Assembly (NCBI RefSeq): GCF_010093595.1
Contig: NW_022985442.1
Location: 598,261-662,260 of the forward strand
Source: Mytilinidion resinicola
Lineage: Eukaryota > Ascomycota > Dothideomycetes > Mytilinidiales > Mytilinidiaceae
Direction: 5' to 3'
DNA: 64,000 nucleotides
The translations under genes and the position numbers were made by a program. The notes under the pieces were generated by a model. The model ran no database searches, was not told the DNA's origin, and worked only from the letters and a program-made list of their open reading frames with translations. Below are positions 22,860 to 34,018 of the stretch, one piece after another (within the stretch, counting starts at the first letter, position 1; every line of letters begins with the position of its first letter).

Positions 22860-24150
22860 GCTTTCGGTCGCTATGAACACATCTAATAATCCCATTTCCC
22901 GTCTACTATAACGTTGTTGAATGCGATTAGATCTGTTCAGTGCGATCGATCCCGGTGGCGCTCCAGCTTGGGACTTCTTGAGACTGCAATCGTGCTTCTT
23001 GACTTCCATATCGCGCTGCCACCCAACTCCTCCCGGTTGCCCAACACCACTGTCGAAATAGTCCACCATTCCAGTGTCAAGTCTTTCGTCCTATCTGGAA
23101 GAAGTCATCCTTAGGCCCAGGGGGCAGCTGTTCTATGCGAACGACGGCAAGGGGCATATTTCTCGTCCCGGCGAGACGGCCACACGTCTAATAGCAACAT
23201 CCAATTTATTCATCAGCCAAAACTTGCTTTCCTCACTTGTCTTTCACGAGCTCTTTGCTTCTCCTGCACCTCTGCTTCACATCTGAAGTCACCGTCGAGC
23301 TTTTTCCAGCCACGACTCTCTGTCTAAGCGGCGCCTTCGGGTCTCTCACCAATTGTGCTCGTCGTCCAATGTGCGGCGGTGCTCTACCGGGGCAAGACAA
23401 GGAGAACTGAGATCCGCGAATGTGAATCGTGATCCTGGAAAATATCTGCAAGACGCACGCGCTTCAGTTGCAACGGTCAACGCCCCCGTTGACAGCATGG
23501 GCGGCTAATTTGAATTCCCCTGGGAGACATGACAGCCCACCATTGGCAACGGCTCTGTTGTAGCCGTCTTTTCTGTCCCAGTGGCCCGACGCCCGCTGAA
23601 GCAAGATCGGGGTAAATGATCATAGCGCACGAGCAGGATGAAGCGGTATAATGGGGAGAACGACAAACGCGCCTAGGCAAAGGATTAAAGAATCTAAGGT
23701 GAATGCATAGAGGCCAGACCGTACATGCCCGCATTCTGGTGCTTTGCTGCGGGGAGAGTTCGCCGTAATCCGCCGTTCCAAGGTCAGTTAAGCGTGAGGC
23801 CTCTGTACTTGCTGTATCTTCGAAACCCGTACATATTGGACTCTTCCAACTTTCTCAACCACCTGAGGTATGAGGGAATCCTCCGAACGATATGCTAGTG
23901 GAGCCGTTGACGTTGGTCCGGGCAATTGTAACGTTGACTAGTAAGTCCGAGGACGGAGAGAGTTTAGAGACACATGTACTGGTGAAGTGGACCAAGAAAT
24001 GAAACTAAACGGGAAAGCAAACAAGATTAGACCTACATGAGAAAGAACCATACCACCTGAAACTCTGCTCGATGTCTGATGAGCGACGCTGCCCTCGGAG
24101 CGGAGTGGTAGCTCAGTCACGTGTACGGTCGAAGCCCGACCCGCGCACCA
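22860..24150. other. No supported gene
   Basis: Open frames on both strands lack domains. 22860-23110 minus may hold the eroded N-terminus of the beta-lactamase relic. A D-arm-like GGTAGCTCAGT near 24106 is not part of a foldable tRNA. Confidence 0.35.
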
Positions 24151-24169
24151 AGTCTCTCACACGTGCACC

Positions 24170-24830
24170 TTCACTACACCATTCCACGACCTTCCATGAG
24201 ATTCCATTCCTGAATTCTAGGCAACAACTTGCGCAGGAGCTGCCAAGGCGCTAAGGAATTTGCAGTTTCTGTCAGGTATATAAGGAAGGCCGCCCCCCGA
24301 CCTTCCTCGATTTTCCAGCTTTCTTGTAAGTTTCGACCTCACTCCTATCCTTTCAACTTTTCAACTCTTGCTAACAATCTCTGCAGTGCCTTTTGGCTTC
24401 GATCAAGTGTAGTATCTGTACGTTCTCCTTCTTTCTCACTCTTCCTCTTGATTTCACTGCTAACAATCTTCTCAGGTTCTTCTCAGTTTAATCGCTGGGA
24501 CGGCCCTACGGGGCTTCTTCCGATTAATCTAGTCTTTGGAAACCGTCCGCTGGCCGCTGGGCTTGCCTATGTCAGGGGACACAGTGTCGCTCGTATTGCA
24601 CTGCCTCGGGCTGACGCGACCTTTTTTTCATTGAATCTCTCAGCTTGTCTGGGACTTCAAAGAAGAAATTAATGTTGCTTCGCTGCTTCTCGCGATGACT
24701 TCATGGTGTTTTGGTGTTGTGATGGTGACGGCGCGCTGGTTGTTGCTCGTAGCTCCCATCACCCGGGTCCCGTCGCGTTGCTAGGCTGCGGCAGAGCTAC
24801 GGGAGGTACTTCATCATCCACGTTTGTAGA
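24170..24830 (+). repeat. Promoter plus two mini-introns, module copy 2
   Basis: TATATAAGG (24277-24285) is followed by a pyrimidine-rich leader and two textbook introns, 24326-24386 and 24418-24475. Both end in GCTAACAATCT...CAG, and a 31-nt exon lies between them. Downstream, 24621-24670 (CTTTTTTTCATTGAATCTCT...AAGAAGAAAT) matches 10312-10360 of module copy 1. This looks like the 5' end of a transcribed unit whose coding part is short, lost or non-coding. No protein is recognised. Confidence 0.45.
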
Positions 24831-24839
24831 TGATTGACT

Positions 24840-27660
24840 CCCTTATTCTTTGCAGCTGCTGGTTACTTGACTGGCTGAAGAGACGCTCTCCAGCAGCATC
24901 GTGCGAAGCTTCATGACCCTCAAATGTCGTCGGGGAAGAATCCCGACTGGTATCGCGACGACTGGTACGGAAAAGTCCTCGCGCGCTGTTGGGCGCGATG
25001 AGAGATCGTCCACCACCAACTCTGTCTCATCGGAACATGCACATTTATCCATCGCGAGTACAACGACGACGACGGCGACCATCATCAAGCGCAGACCGGA
25101 ATTGGCATCAGCCTGTCGAGGCCGGCCTTCTGTTGCACCCTCCTTCGCCAACTCGAGGAGCTCCACGCGTGCAGCCTCGCGTTAGTCTAGCTGAAGGTAC
25201 ACACTTCCGAGGCTTATCAGCCTAGGTCTGGAGCATTTATAAAGTCTGATACAAAGATCAACCACACATCACTCCCCTCGGCGACTACTACAAGACTAAG
25301 AAATCCGCCTGCAAATGGTCGGACGGGCTCGAAAGGATGCCTGCTCTGAGCTACTGCTTCCTCACTTTCTCCTCAAGACGGCTACTCCTCGAGACCACCT
25401 CGACTCTCCTCTTCGTAACAACCTCCACGATACCTAACGAGCCTCCCCCGGTCCCCGCACGCGCGACCGACAGCATCGCCTCCTCTCCTCCACGCCGCTT
25501 CTGCATTCCATTTGCATCTCGTCCTCCCCATGCGTTCACCGCCGGCGTCTCGACGGAGACCTCACGCAAAGCGTTGCGAACGTGTCGACTGAAAGACTCG
25601 CAAAAGCGCTTACTCACCGCGGCAGCCCGTACATAAGAAAACAGCAAACATGCCCACCGCCGCGGACGTCCAAAAACATTTCTGGTGGTAGTAGCAACAA
25701 CATCGAACTCTCAAGCTTGACTGAGGAGTAAACAGCTAGATGTATCTAGTGTCCCTCGTTTGAAGAGCTTTTTAAGGCGACTCACTAGAAGCTTGTTAGC
25801 TTTGAGCAGTCCTATCTATGGTGGCACAAATCGTCAGGCAGACCGAAAGCAAGGTACCTTGGAGCTATTGCTTTCATGGCTCTGCCACACTCGACCTAAG
25901 ACACCGATGTGCGATTCAGATTAGCAGGAGGCACCCCCAGGAGAAGATGACGTTTCAAAAGATGCATTGGCAGTCTCAACAGCGGTTCAACGGGCCTCTC
26001 TTAGTTGCACAGGCGGCGTTCATGAGCTTCTGGCGACGATACAGAAGATCGGAGAGCGGCTTTGTGCGCAGTCTTTTGAGAAAGACTACAGCAATCCCAA
26101 AGACAACTGAACTATCCGCCTCTTCCTCCTCTCAGATATCCTCGCTGGAATCCCCTTCTACCCCCTCGTGACAGATACATACGACCGAAGGCAACATAAC
26201 AAGTGGCAGGCGGTGGTGGAAGGAGATGGCGACCGCACAACGAACGAACAGACGGCAGAACGAAAGAAGGAACAGCCGCGACGAAGATCCAGAGAGCGGC
26301 AGAACCGAGAGCGCATGCATGCTGTGGCTCAATTCTCCACGGCTTGCTGCTTGGCTACACACAGGATTGGGAACCTTCCCTAGTCTTCTCACGCCCGAGC
26401 TAGGCTAGACCGCCGACGCACGTGTGAATCAGTTGGCTTGCAAGATACATCCGACTCGATCCTTGCCACAGTCAAAAGCTACTCACCTCCTGTCACGATA
26501 TCCGACCCCAATGTAAGCAACCAGACTGTTCTACTTGTTCGAAATACTTTCCCCTTTTGCTGTGATGACGGGCTTCAGCCCAACAGATACTTGGTCAGAT
26601 CCTGTGGTCCCCTGCCCTGCACTACGGCGTGAACACTAACCTGCGTTTCTGGTTCGGATCTTTCTGAATAGCAATGAACCGGGTTTAGAAGCGTCTTGGT
26701 GTAGGTGTCAGAGCCCTGGGATCAATGAGCCTAAAAACAAAGTCTGAGAAGCGTTGTGTACCTCTAGTTTCTAGTAACGTGACTCGTGTTTGAACTAAGA
26801 GATGCTGACGATCTAGTTATACTCAGAAGAAGCGGCGCTTCTCGGCGTCGCCCGCGACGAGATAGTTTCCCAGTGAGCAGCGACATGGTGATGTGGGACT
26901 TCGCAAGTGGACAGACGTCAACATCTCACTTTGATATTCGACAACATGCGCCAAACTTCAGCACCAACGGTCGCTCATCCCTCGTTCGCTCGACACAGTA
27001 TGCCTCGCTTGTTTGATCAGAGGCACAAATCGTGGAGCTGAAAGTCCCAAACATCTTTACGGAGGCTAGTGGGCTGTTGAGCTGCTAGGCTTATCGCGAA
27101 TTTCTTGAGGACTTCCGAGTCTTCGAGGCCGAGGTGATGGCCAGTATGCCGGACTGCAGTGGCGACGACCGTGATCCCCGTCTGCACACGTACTTTTCCT
27201 GGAACATCGAGGACGCAAAATGGTGGATCAAGAACGATGCAGCGGAGACAGCAATAGTATCGCTCCGTGCTTTGAAGCTGGGCACGTGTATATAGCCTCA
27301 TTTTCCTCCAGACCTTTTCTTTTCCTCTACGTCCTCTTCATCTTCATTAAATATAGCACGTACAACGTCTACTTCCTCATGTTACAAGACAGCTGTTGTG
27401 ACAGAGATTTGCTTCGATTGTTCGGGAGCCTCCGTAGGAGGTAGGAATTGGATCGAGCTGGGACCCCTATCGGTCCAAATTCTGTGAAACCTGTTAGATC
27501 ATACTCATATAGACAAGCGGCGCTTCTTACCGTGTGATCCCATTGTCTTCATGTTTCCCTTGAGCTTATCCTAATACGTGCCGACGATAATATCGCCATG
27601 ATCGAACCAACCCATGTTGCCTGCCACGTCCACACCTTGACTCTCTGATAGCAGCGCATG
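24840..27660. other. Scattered coding-like blocks, unassigned
   Basis: A forward block near 27085-27290 (GDDRDPRLHTYFSWNIEDAK then WWIKNDAAETAIVSLRALKL) is clearly protein-like but has no start and is bounded by stops. Another near 25955-26100 (ASLSCTGGVHELLATIQKIG) is similar. No family recognised. The rest shows no gene. Confidence 0.3.
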
Positions 27661-27675
27661 CGTAGCCGGCTCAGA

Positions 27676-27840
27676 AGATAGAGCGAAGCAGAAGAAAGCA
27701 CCTAAGCCCAAGAAGGAACCCAAGTTAAAGAAGACTCCAAGCCTAAGAAGTGACCCAAACCCAAGAACCAGCGGGATCCCAAGAAGGAACCCAAGCCACT
27801 GAAATAGAAGAAGCCCCAGCAGCAGAAAAAGAAGACTGAG
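27676..27840 (+). pseudogene. Lys/Pro-rich repeat tail, broken
   Basis: Repeated K-x-P-K-x-K-K-E-P-K units are seen first in one frame (KAPKPKKEPKLKKTPS) and then in another (PKNQRDPKKEPKPLK, KKPQQQKKKTE), with in-frame stops. A GTATGT donor follows at 27841. Such tails occur in chromatin and nucleolar proteins (inference). It is a frameshifted relic and the rest of the protein is not identified. Confidence 0.4.
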
Positions 27841-28640
27841 GTATGTTCATGCGACGGCCACAACAATCCCAAATGTTGACTTAACCGCACACGGTGGTCG
27901 GACTTTCGCGGAGGCCCCGGCTAAAGGGCCCCCTCTATTGGCTTGGACAAGTGCTCCCGGAATGAGCTTTGGGGGAGTTGAACCAGCCAACGTGCCTCCG
28001 GAAAGGCGGTGAAAAGTGCAGTAGGATAGGTTAGGCGCTCAAAAGGGTAAGACAGCGGATGGGGTGGGAAATACAGGGGCCATATCGTCTTCAAAGTCTA
28101 TTTGTGGATAGGCAACATCGAGACAGTTCAGAAAGGGTAGGGTACGCTGGACTCCGCGATAACCAACAAAACTACGTAGGATCATCACAATTCACTACTC
28201 TCTTCCATGCACATGACAATAGCCAGATTACTCAGAGCTCATAGCAATAGGCGATCATATGCTCCTTGTCTTCGAGTACAGCGGTTTCTCACTGACGGAA
28301 GATCGTGAGAACGTCGGGTTTAGATCATGCAGGAAGGCGTAGTGAAGATTCCTCGAGTAGCAGGCGAGGTGCTAGAGCACACTTGAAAGGATATCCAGAA
28401 CTCGTTGCAAATACATTAAAAGTCTCTTCGGTTTCTACCTTTGTAGTCAGGCTTGAAACGCCGCCGCTGAAGCCGCGGCCTCGCCACAAGATTAGCGCGG
28501 TGAAGTCAGTTGGCAACACCACGCCTGAACTCCTCGGCCTCACTCAACTCTCACCTGTCTTTCATTGTAGAAGCTTAACCCTTTCACCTAGCCCATCACC
28601 TCAAGTAGCGCACGAAAGCCACTCCTCTTCCCCCGTTTAA
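27841..28640. other. No supported gene
   Basis: A forward 111-codon open stretch at 28305-28640 has a composition like a random GC-rich frame. Nothing recognised. Confidence 0.3.
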
Positions 28641-28651
28641 TACTCTACCGC

Positions 28652-28831
28652 ATGACTCCATTCAAGCGCACTCTCGACGACCGGAGACAAGACCACCGCA
28701 GTCCAATTTTAGTGCGCCGTCTTGTGCTCAACTGGGCGCCCTTCTACGATCAGAACACGTTCGAACTAATGCGCGCTATCACCGACGACGACATTTATAT
28801 CCCACGCTACCGGCTGAAGGCTGTCGCCTGA
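28652..28831 (+). CDS. Short hypothetical ORF, 59 aa
   Basis: An ATG opens MTPFKRTLDDRRQDHRSPIL and continues WAPFYDQNTFELMRAITDDD to a TGA. The mix of charged and aromatic residues looks like real protein rather than chance, and a CT-rich leader precedes it. It may be a truncated first exon. No family recognised. Confidence 0.3.
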   Translation: MTPFKRTLDDRRQDHRSPILVRRLVLNWAPFYDQNTFELMRAITDDDIYIPRYRLKAVA

Positions 28832-29299
28832 AGTCCAGTCCAAGACTCACATCGTATAGCGACAGACAATAGGATCCGCTTCAGGGTGGTGACGCAGCAG
28901 CTCAGCCTAAATTCTGTTCGTGGCCCAGATCTCTAATGGACGACGTCCTGCTGCCGGCTCTTCTTCCATTCCAGTCGTCACTACGTCCCACGCATGCTCG
29001 ATACCAACGCTCCATGCTGCAGCAACCACACGCTTTGTGCAGCATCAGCTCGTCCGATACCACAGTTTAGGCTCAGTGCCATCCACAAAAACGACCGAAT
29101 AGCAAGACTTCACTCTTGTGCTTGTACTGAGGGCCGCCGCTGGAGCGAGTGATGGGAGAGGGGGATGTTACAGACAACAATCCTTTCTGACCCAGGAAAG
29201 ATTTGCTGCCGGCTATGCTCCTCTTGGACTTCAAGCTTGGTCCGCCTGATATTGGAGTATTGCTGCTGAGTACTGGGCGTGCGGTCGGGCTGGGTTTTG

Positions 29300-29640
29300 G
29301 CGGAGGCAAAACATCCAGTATAGAGGATTATCTGTCTACAACTTGGCGGGACATACTAGCGTGATTGCATAGCTTTCTGAAGATGACGGCTCACGGAAAG
29401 CATTCAGCGCGGCGGCTGTGCTAGTGGAAGTGGCAGGGGAATCAGGTACTGGAAGCAGTGCTTTCAAGAAAGGTAACATCTGCCCTCAACGATACTACTT
29501 GCATAGCTGACTGACTTGGCGAACAACTAGAAAACGTGTCTCTCACGAAGACGATTTCGTCCCAAGGCATCCTCAGGACTGGCACGGATCGAGCCTGCGT
29601 AATCATCTCATCCTTTAGACTCGAACTGACTGGATTCTTC
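29300..29640 (+). pseudogene. Unrecognised two-exon coding block with stops
   Basis: One forward frame reads GHTSVIA, then a stop, then DGSRKAFSAAAVLVEVAGES into a GTAACA donor at 29473. An intron 29473-29530 (GCTGACTGAC branch-like, ACTAG) leads to ENVSLTKTISSQGILRTGTD and VIISSFRLELTGF. The spliced frame is continuous across the intron, so this was once coding. No family recognised. Confidence 0.35.
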
Positions 29641-30070
29641 TCATGGCGGCCGACACCAAGCCAACCTCACCTGTCCCACGAACGGTAAGCGTATCATCTT
29701 GTACCATCCTCTCTCTTACCTGTAATGATCAGGAAAATCCTTAGACCGAGACCAGCCTCGCTAACTCTCCTGATGGCGGACCATCCTTTCATGCATTGCG
29801 ACAAGACAACCAAAAACTTGAAGTCGTTTGCGCTTGTGTGATTGGATTGGCTGTCCTGACGTTGTGACCTGCTTGGCTGCTGGCACTGTGGAATTAAGGA
29901 CTAATCTTCTCTCTGATTCAAACATGACATACTTTTACTCTTCCTTGCTTGATTACTTTCACTATATGAAAGCTAATTATTATGAATCTCAGATCTTCGG
30001 CCTCGGGCGCTATCTTCTACGTATGGATTGAGAGAGGCTATGGGTTTCCGTATTTTAATATGGTAGCTCA
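29640..30070. other. No supported gene
   Basis: A 67-codon forward ORF at 29828-30031 does not start with a convincing ATG context and matches nothing I know. Confidence 0.3.
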
Positions 30071-30180
30071 GTAATCGACCTCCTCCTCCCAAACCACCAC
30101 CAGAATCGCCGGCGGCGTCGTCATCCTCCTCCCCCTCCTCTTCCTTCTCCAACGCAAAAAGCGCGAAACATAACGTAGCA
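30070..30180 (+). pseudogene. Relic of a single-pass membrane protein
   Basis: A forward frame reads STSSSQTTTRIAGGVVILLP then LLFLLQRKKRET and a stop. A Ser/Thr-rich outer segment, a Gly-Val hydrophobic helix and a basic inner stop-transfer are the pattern of fungal Mid2-like cell-wall sensors. There is no N-terminus, and the following frame has more stops. Assignment to the sensor class is by pattern only. Confidence 0.35.
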
Positions 30181-30539
30181 GAGTCGAGCTAGCATCGCAC
30201 GACGTACATTGAGGAGCCGCAAGCGATAGCCAATCTGTCGAATGGCAACGACGGCAACCGGAAACCCCGCCTGCGAACGAAAACCATCTGGAACATCGAA
30301 AAGGACAAATATTGAACCAAGATGCTCCGAATCTGAGAAGGCCTTTCAATCAATACCTACTGTCAACATGTTCCCCTTGGAATTATCGGAAGCAGCATCG
30401 TCGTAGTCAGGGGCTGCATCGCTCTGTATCGAGAGACACCGTGTTGCCTAGCATCAACATCCCTTCTAGTCAGCAGTTGCAATACCAAAGTCGGGCGCGG
30501 TGACACACTAAAAGAATCCAGGGCAAAGGCAGCTTAGAA

Positions 30540-31262
30540 TGCCCCTGTACGCAAGCCCGCGACCATACGCACCAAGTCGGCCACATCCGTGAAGACAGTT
30601 GCAACTCGCTAGCCCATTGAGAAGGGCGCTGCAGTGTCTGTGACGCCTCCAGAGGCTCTCACTCTGCCAGAGCTACCGCAACCTATTGCCTTGCTCCAAG
30701 ATGTTCCCTCTATCCCAGTAGTGTCAAGGTCGATCAGTGACCCCATTAAACCCCCGACGGCCCCTACGGACCTCGACATCGAGCCCGACCAGTTGTCCAA
30801 GAACAAATTCACTACAGTCGCCGAGTCAATCTCTCTGACTGGCATCAAAATTACCTTCGGTTTCGGAAGCTTGGTCCGAGCCTGTCGGCAGCAGGGAGCA
30901 CGACTGAATGCCATACTACGCCATGAGCCGGATTTTGATGACAACAACGTACGCGCTCTTGATGATCTGGCAAGGCTTTAACGTGTAAAGTTCGAAGCAG
31001 AAAGCCGTCCAGAACAACAACCACCTTGGGGCTACAGAAGATAGGACTTCACTTCTTTTTCTTCGAGTGAAATACAACCGGAGCCCTACTTTGAGCTGAC
31101 GGCTCGTACTGCCATGAAGGTAGCTCGTACTGCCATGAAGGTAAATCACAAACCGCGTCTGAATGCCCTGATGAATCGGGAGGAGTCGGGCCCCGAAGAG
31201 AGCAACCCTTACGCGATCGACGTGTGGCCGCAGTGCCGCACCAGCATAGCCTCATCGAAGTG
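30540..31262 (+). pseudogene. Unrecognised protein relic with an 18-21-bp internal duplication
   Basis: A frame reads KSATSVKTVATR, stop (TAG), PIEKGAAVSVTPPEALTLPE and on through DPIKPPTAPTDLDIEPDQLS to a TAA at 30979-30981; a second frame then reads EPYFELTARTAMKVARTAMK with CTCGTACTGCCATGAAGGTA present twice in tandem (about 31103-31143). The composition is Pro/Glu-rich. It has the look of one gene with a nonsense change and a frameshift. No family recognised. Confidence 0.4.
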
Positions 31263-31980
31263 AGATGGCAGCGGACAAGTGGACGGCTAAGAAGAAGCTA
31301 TCGTTAGAGAGTCCCGAGGAAGTTCTTCCCGTCAACATAAGAGGCTTCAAACCCAGCGCATACCTCATCTCCCGCGAACAAGTCTCCAATGCTCAAGTCT
31401 ACTTGCATCACTCTCAGCCAAGGATCCGTTATAGCAACCAAAAACATCGAAGCCATTCCATGCGGCTCTCCCAGATGTCAACTGCTGGAGTAGCTGCTTC
31501 TCTGGTTGCTTCGTAATATTTAGTCAAGACCTCGCGTCCGTCATCTACCCCCGGAATAAGCGAACTTGCTCAGGGCAGGTATCCGACACCCTCGCATCCG
31601 TCCCCGGTATCCCGGTGCCCTAGAGACCCTCATTCAAGTCACAGACCGAGAAAGACACGGCGAAGACTTTGTATCCTGCTGGCACTGCCTCCTGTGTAAT
31701 GGCACTGCACAAGGCGAGCCACAGACGGGCGTCGACCCTCATCCCTCCGATTTGCATCCTCCGATATTATTCTCTCCGATGTTCATTCCTCAATTTTCAT
31801 CCCTCCGATGTGTCCCTTCGCTGGACTCGAACCTCCACACCGTTAGACCGTACGCGATCTCAGGATGTCCGGAGTACCATGAAAAACACAGCCTCAGGAG
31901 AATATGTTAAGCGGTGAATCCGCACATAATCCTCGCTCTCATACCAGCCATGTTGCACGGCGGTTGTAGATTGTTCTTAG
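31263..31980. other. No supported gene; short CCTCCGAT repeats
   Basis: CTCCGAT words recur irregularly near 31744-31810. GGACTCGAACC near 31823 matches a reversed B box, but the flanks do not fold into a tRNA. Confidence 0.35.
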
Positions 31981-31989
31981 TATAGCTAT

Positions 31990-32205
31990 ATGCAGAAGAG
32001 ACCGATCAACTTGGATGCTAGCAACATCCGGAAGATGCATGATGAGGACAAGAAGAAGCACAAGAAGCTTGACGAAGCTGTTCTACGGGAACGACGACGT
32101 GGAGAAGTATCTGGGACAGCTGCACTAGGATACGAATATGGCTGGGCTGTTTTATCACGAATAAAAGAAGCTCATTTCTGTAACGAGAAATCGCGTCGAA
32201 AGTGA
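31990..32205 (+). CDS. Small basic hypothetical ORF, 71 aa
   Basis: ATG at 31990 opens MQKRPINLDASNIRKMHDED followed by KKKHKKLDEAVLRERRRGE, strongly charged and helical. It could be a fragment of a longer coiled-coil protein. A minus-strand frame (32018-32644) is also open across it, so the coding strand is not settled. Confidence 0.3.
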   Translation: MQKRPINLDASNIRKMHDEDKKKHKKLDEAVLRERRRGEVSGTAALGYEYGWAVLSRIKEAHFCNEKSRRK

Positions 32206-32482
32206 ATACTCTCCACCCTAGCAGCGAAGCTGTGTGATGTTTCAAGCACGATGCAGAGGAGTGAATTAAGTTAACAGGCTGTACTTTCGAGCAGGCAGAA
32301 GGTCCATTGGGCGACACAACACATAACATGTTACAGTTCCTATAATCTATCTGGACCGCAGTATCGTGGCTATGGAAGTTGAAAACCGCCCGGCACGATG
32401 CCCAAGGCCGGTCCCATCCCACATTCCTGCACCTGGCAACATCACCAGACATAGCCTTCCTCGCCCCCGAGTTCTTCGCAAC

Positions 32483-32640
32483 ATATACACCATGTTCATC
32501 ACGCGTCGTAGCAACGTGGATGACAACGTATCGATCCAGGTTCCGAGCTTGAGAGGATGAGGTTGCCATTGTTTCTGGAAACGTGGTGCGGACTTGAGGA
32601 GGCAAGAGTGGCAGCGAGTGAGATCGAATCATGCCCGAGT
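32483..32640. repeat. Direct repeat of about 158 bp, copy 1
   Basis: Starts ATATACACCATGTTCATCAC and runs to about GCAGCGAGTG. It matches 32669-32825 at an offset of 186 bp with scattered substitutions. On the minus strand both copies keep the same open frame (ETMATSS-Q...YVVIHVATT-DEHGVYV). Confidence 0.85.
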
Positions 32641-32668
32641 TCAATAACCTCGGCGGAGGCCACTGACA

Positions 32669-32825
32669 TATACACCATGTTCATCACACGTTGTAGCAAC
32701 ATGGATGACAACGTACTGATTCTGGTTCGAGGCTTGCGGGGATGAGGTTGCCATTGTTTCCCGAAACGTGGGGCGGTCTTGAGGGAGAATGAATAGCAGC
32801 GGGCGCGATCTCTGGGAGAAAATGC
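32669..32825. repeat. Direct repeat of about 157 bp, copy 2
   Basis: Second copy of the unit at 32483-32640. The minus-strand translation reads ETMATSSPQASNQNQYVVIH then VATTCDEHGVYV, conserved with copy 1 despite nucleotide differences, which hints at former coding function on the minus strand. Confidence 0.85.
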
Positions 32826-33032
32826 GACAATAGCTCAAATTTGAAATCTGGTGCCTTTGCGCTGATGAGGTGGTTAGTACCATTGCTATCTAGGGACTGC
32901 GGACGTAGAGATTGACTGGGGGAACGAACTGCCCGTGACAACGAATGACGCTCAAGCACGTTGCCCGTACTCTAACTCAAAGCAAGACGAGTGCTCCAAG
33001 CATACACTGAGGCATGGCATCGTACACCCACC

Positions 33033-33128
33033 CACCCATGCCTTGTGGCCTGACATTGTACGGGCACCCATACCTTGTGGCATAACATTGTACGTGCATC
33101 CACACCTTGTGGCATGACATTGTACATG
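33033..33128. repeat. Minisatellite, exactly 3 x 32 bp
   Basis: Units at 33033-33064, 33065-33096 and 33097-33128 share the core CCTTGTGGC(C/A)T(G/A)ACATTGTAC. Each copy differs by a few substitutions and none by length. Confidence 0.9.
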
Positions 33129-33246
33129 CTCGAAAGGACATGTTGATTGGGGATCCATAGTGCCCTGCTAGGGAAACTCCGTTTGAATGTCGGCGCTCGC
33201 GGTAGGCGGTCGGACGAGGAGCAGGTAGATCCTCTGGGTTCGCGGC

Positions 33247-34018
33247 CTAGGCCAGCAGATGGTGCTGCGCGATCGCCACGCCGTAGTTGTCTGCCCGCTT
33301 TGGAAGGTCCTCATCGCTGCTAGGTTCGTCGGAGTGAGCGGGCTTTGCTTTCCCTGGTGAGATGGATAGTCAGCGAATTTTCAATGAGGGACGATGACGA
33401 GTGCATTGAGATGGGTGGTAGTGTCAGAAAGCTTTATTTGTCAACATGCTCAACCAGCGACGCATCGGCTCAAAGAACGGGAGAAGCGGCTGAGCGGTCT
33501 GTTCAAGAGTAGTTTTGGTGTTCATCCTTTGTGTATAAATTGCGCGAGCCAGGCGTGAATGAGCGTCGTTCTCTTACCGTGGAAGAACAAGTCTTGAGAG
33601 GCCTGACGGCTCAGGTTATCATTAGGTTCCGGGTTGTTGAAGTTCTCGAGTGGACTGCACTTTGCCTAGTGAGATAGTTGGTTAGCGAGGCTTCAATCAT
33701 GGAACAAGGCAGGTTCAATGTGACGGGTAGTAGTGTCAGAATGCTTTATGTGATCAACATGCTCAACCAGCAACGCATCGGCTCAAGATGAACGGGAGAA
33801 GCGGCTGAACGGTCTGTTCAAGTGTAATTTGGTGTTCATCCTCCGTGTATGGCTTGCGCGAACTAGGCAAAAATGAAGATTGATCTCTTACCGTGAAAGA
33901 AACAAAACTTGAGGGGCGTGGCAGAAGCTTTCAGCTAGTGAGATGTTAGAACTGGTGATCTTCGATCGACGACTGGACTGAAAGAACCCAAAAGTTTGCT
34001 GGTGTCAGATGGACTTAC
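33247..34018 (-). pseudogene. Minus-strand spliced unit with a tandem-duplicated exon-intron module
   Basis: Canonical donors and acceptors define, on the minus strand, intron 34018-33935, exon 33934-33892, intron 33891-33666, exon 33665-33578, intron 33577-33354 and a last exon from 33353 to a TAG at 33249-33247. The two inner introns (226 and 224 bp) and their flanking exon ends are homologous, with a period of about 312 bp. The last two exons join in frame: NPEPNDNLSRQASQDLFFHG then KAKPAHSDEPSSDEDLPKRA. No ATG in frame is visible upstream, and 34020-34330 is pyrimidine-rich on the minus strand like a leader. It may be a gene relic or a spliced non-coding RNA. Confidence 0.5.

Noticed and set aside
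24100..24160. GGTAGCTCAGT followed by GGTCGAAGCCCG, like tRNA D and T arms
   Set aside because: There is no room for an anticodon arm and no matching acceptor ends.
31808..31860. Reversed B-box-like GGACTCGAACC suggesting a minus-strand tRNA
   Set aside because: The T-arm does not pair at two of five positions, and no D-arm or acceptor stem can be built around it.
32018..32644. 208-codon minus-strand ORF as an intact gene
   Set aside because: Its start lies inside a duplicated segment and most of the rest is low-information. Only the repeated part looks coding.
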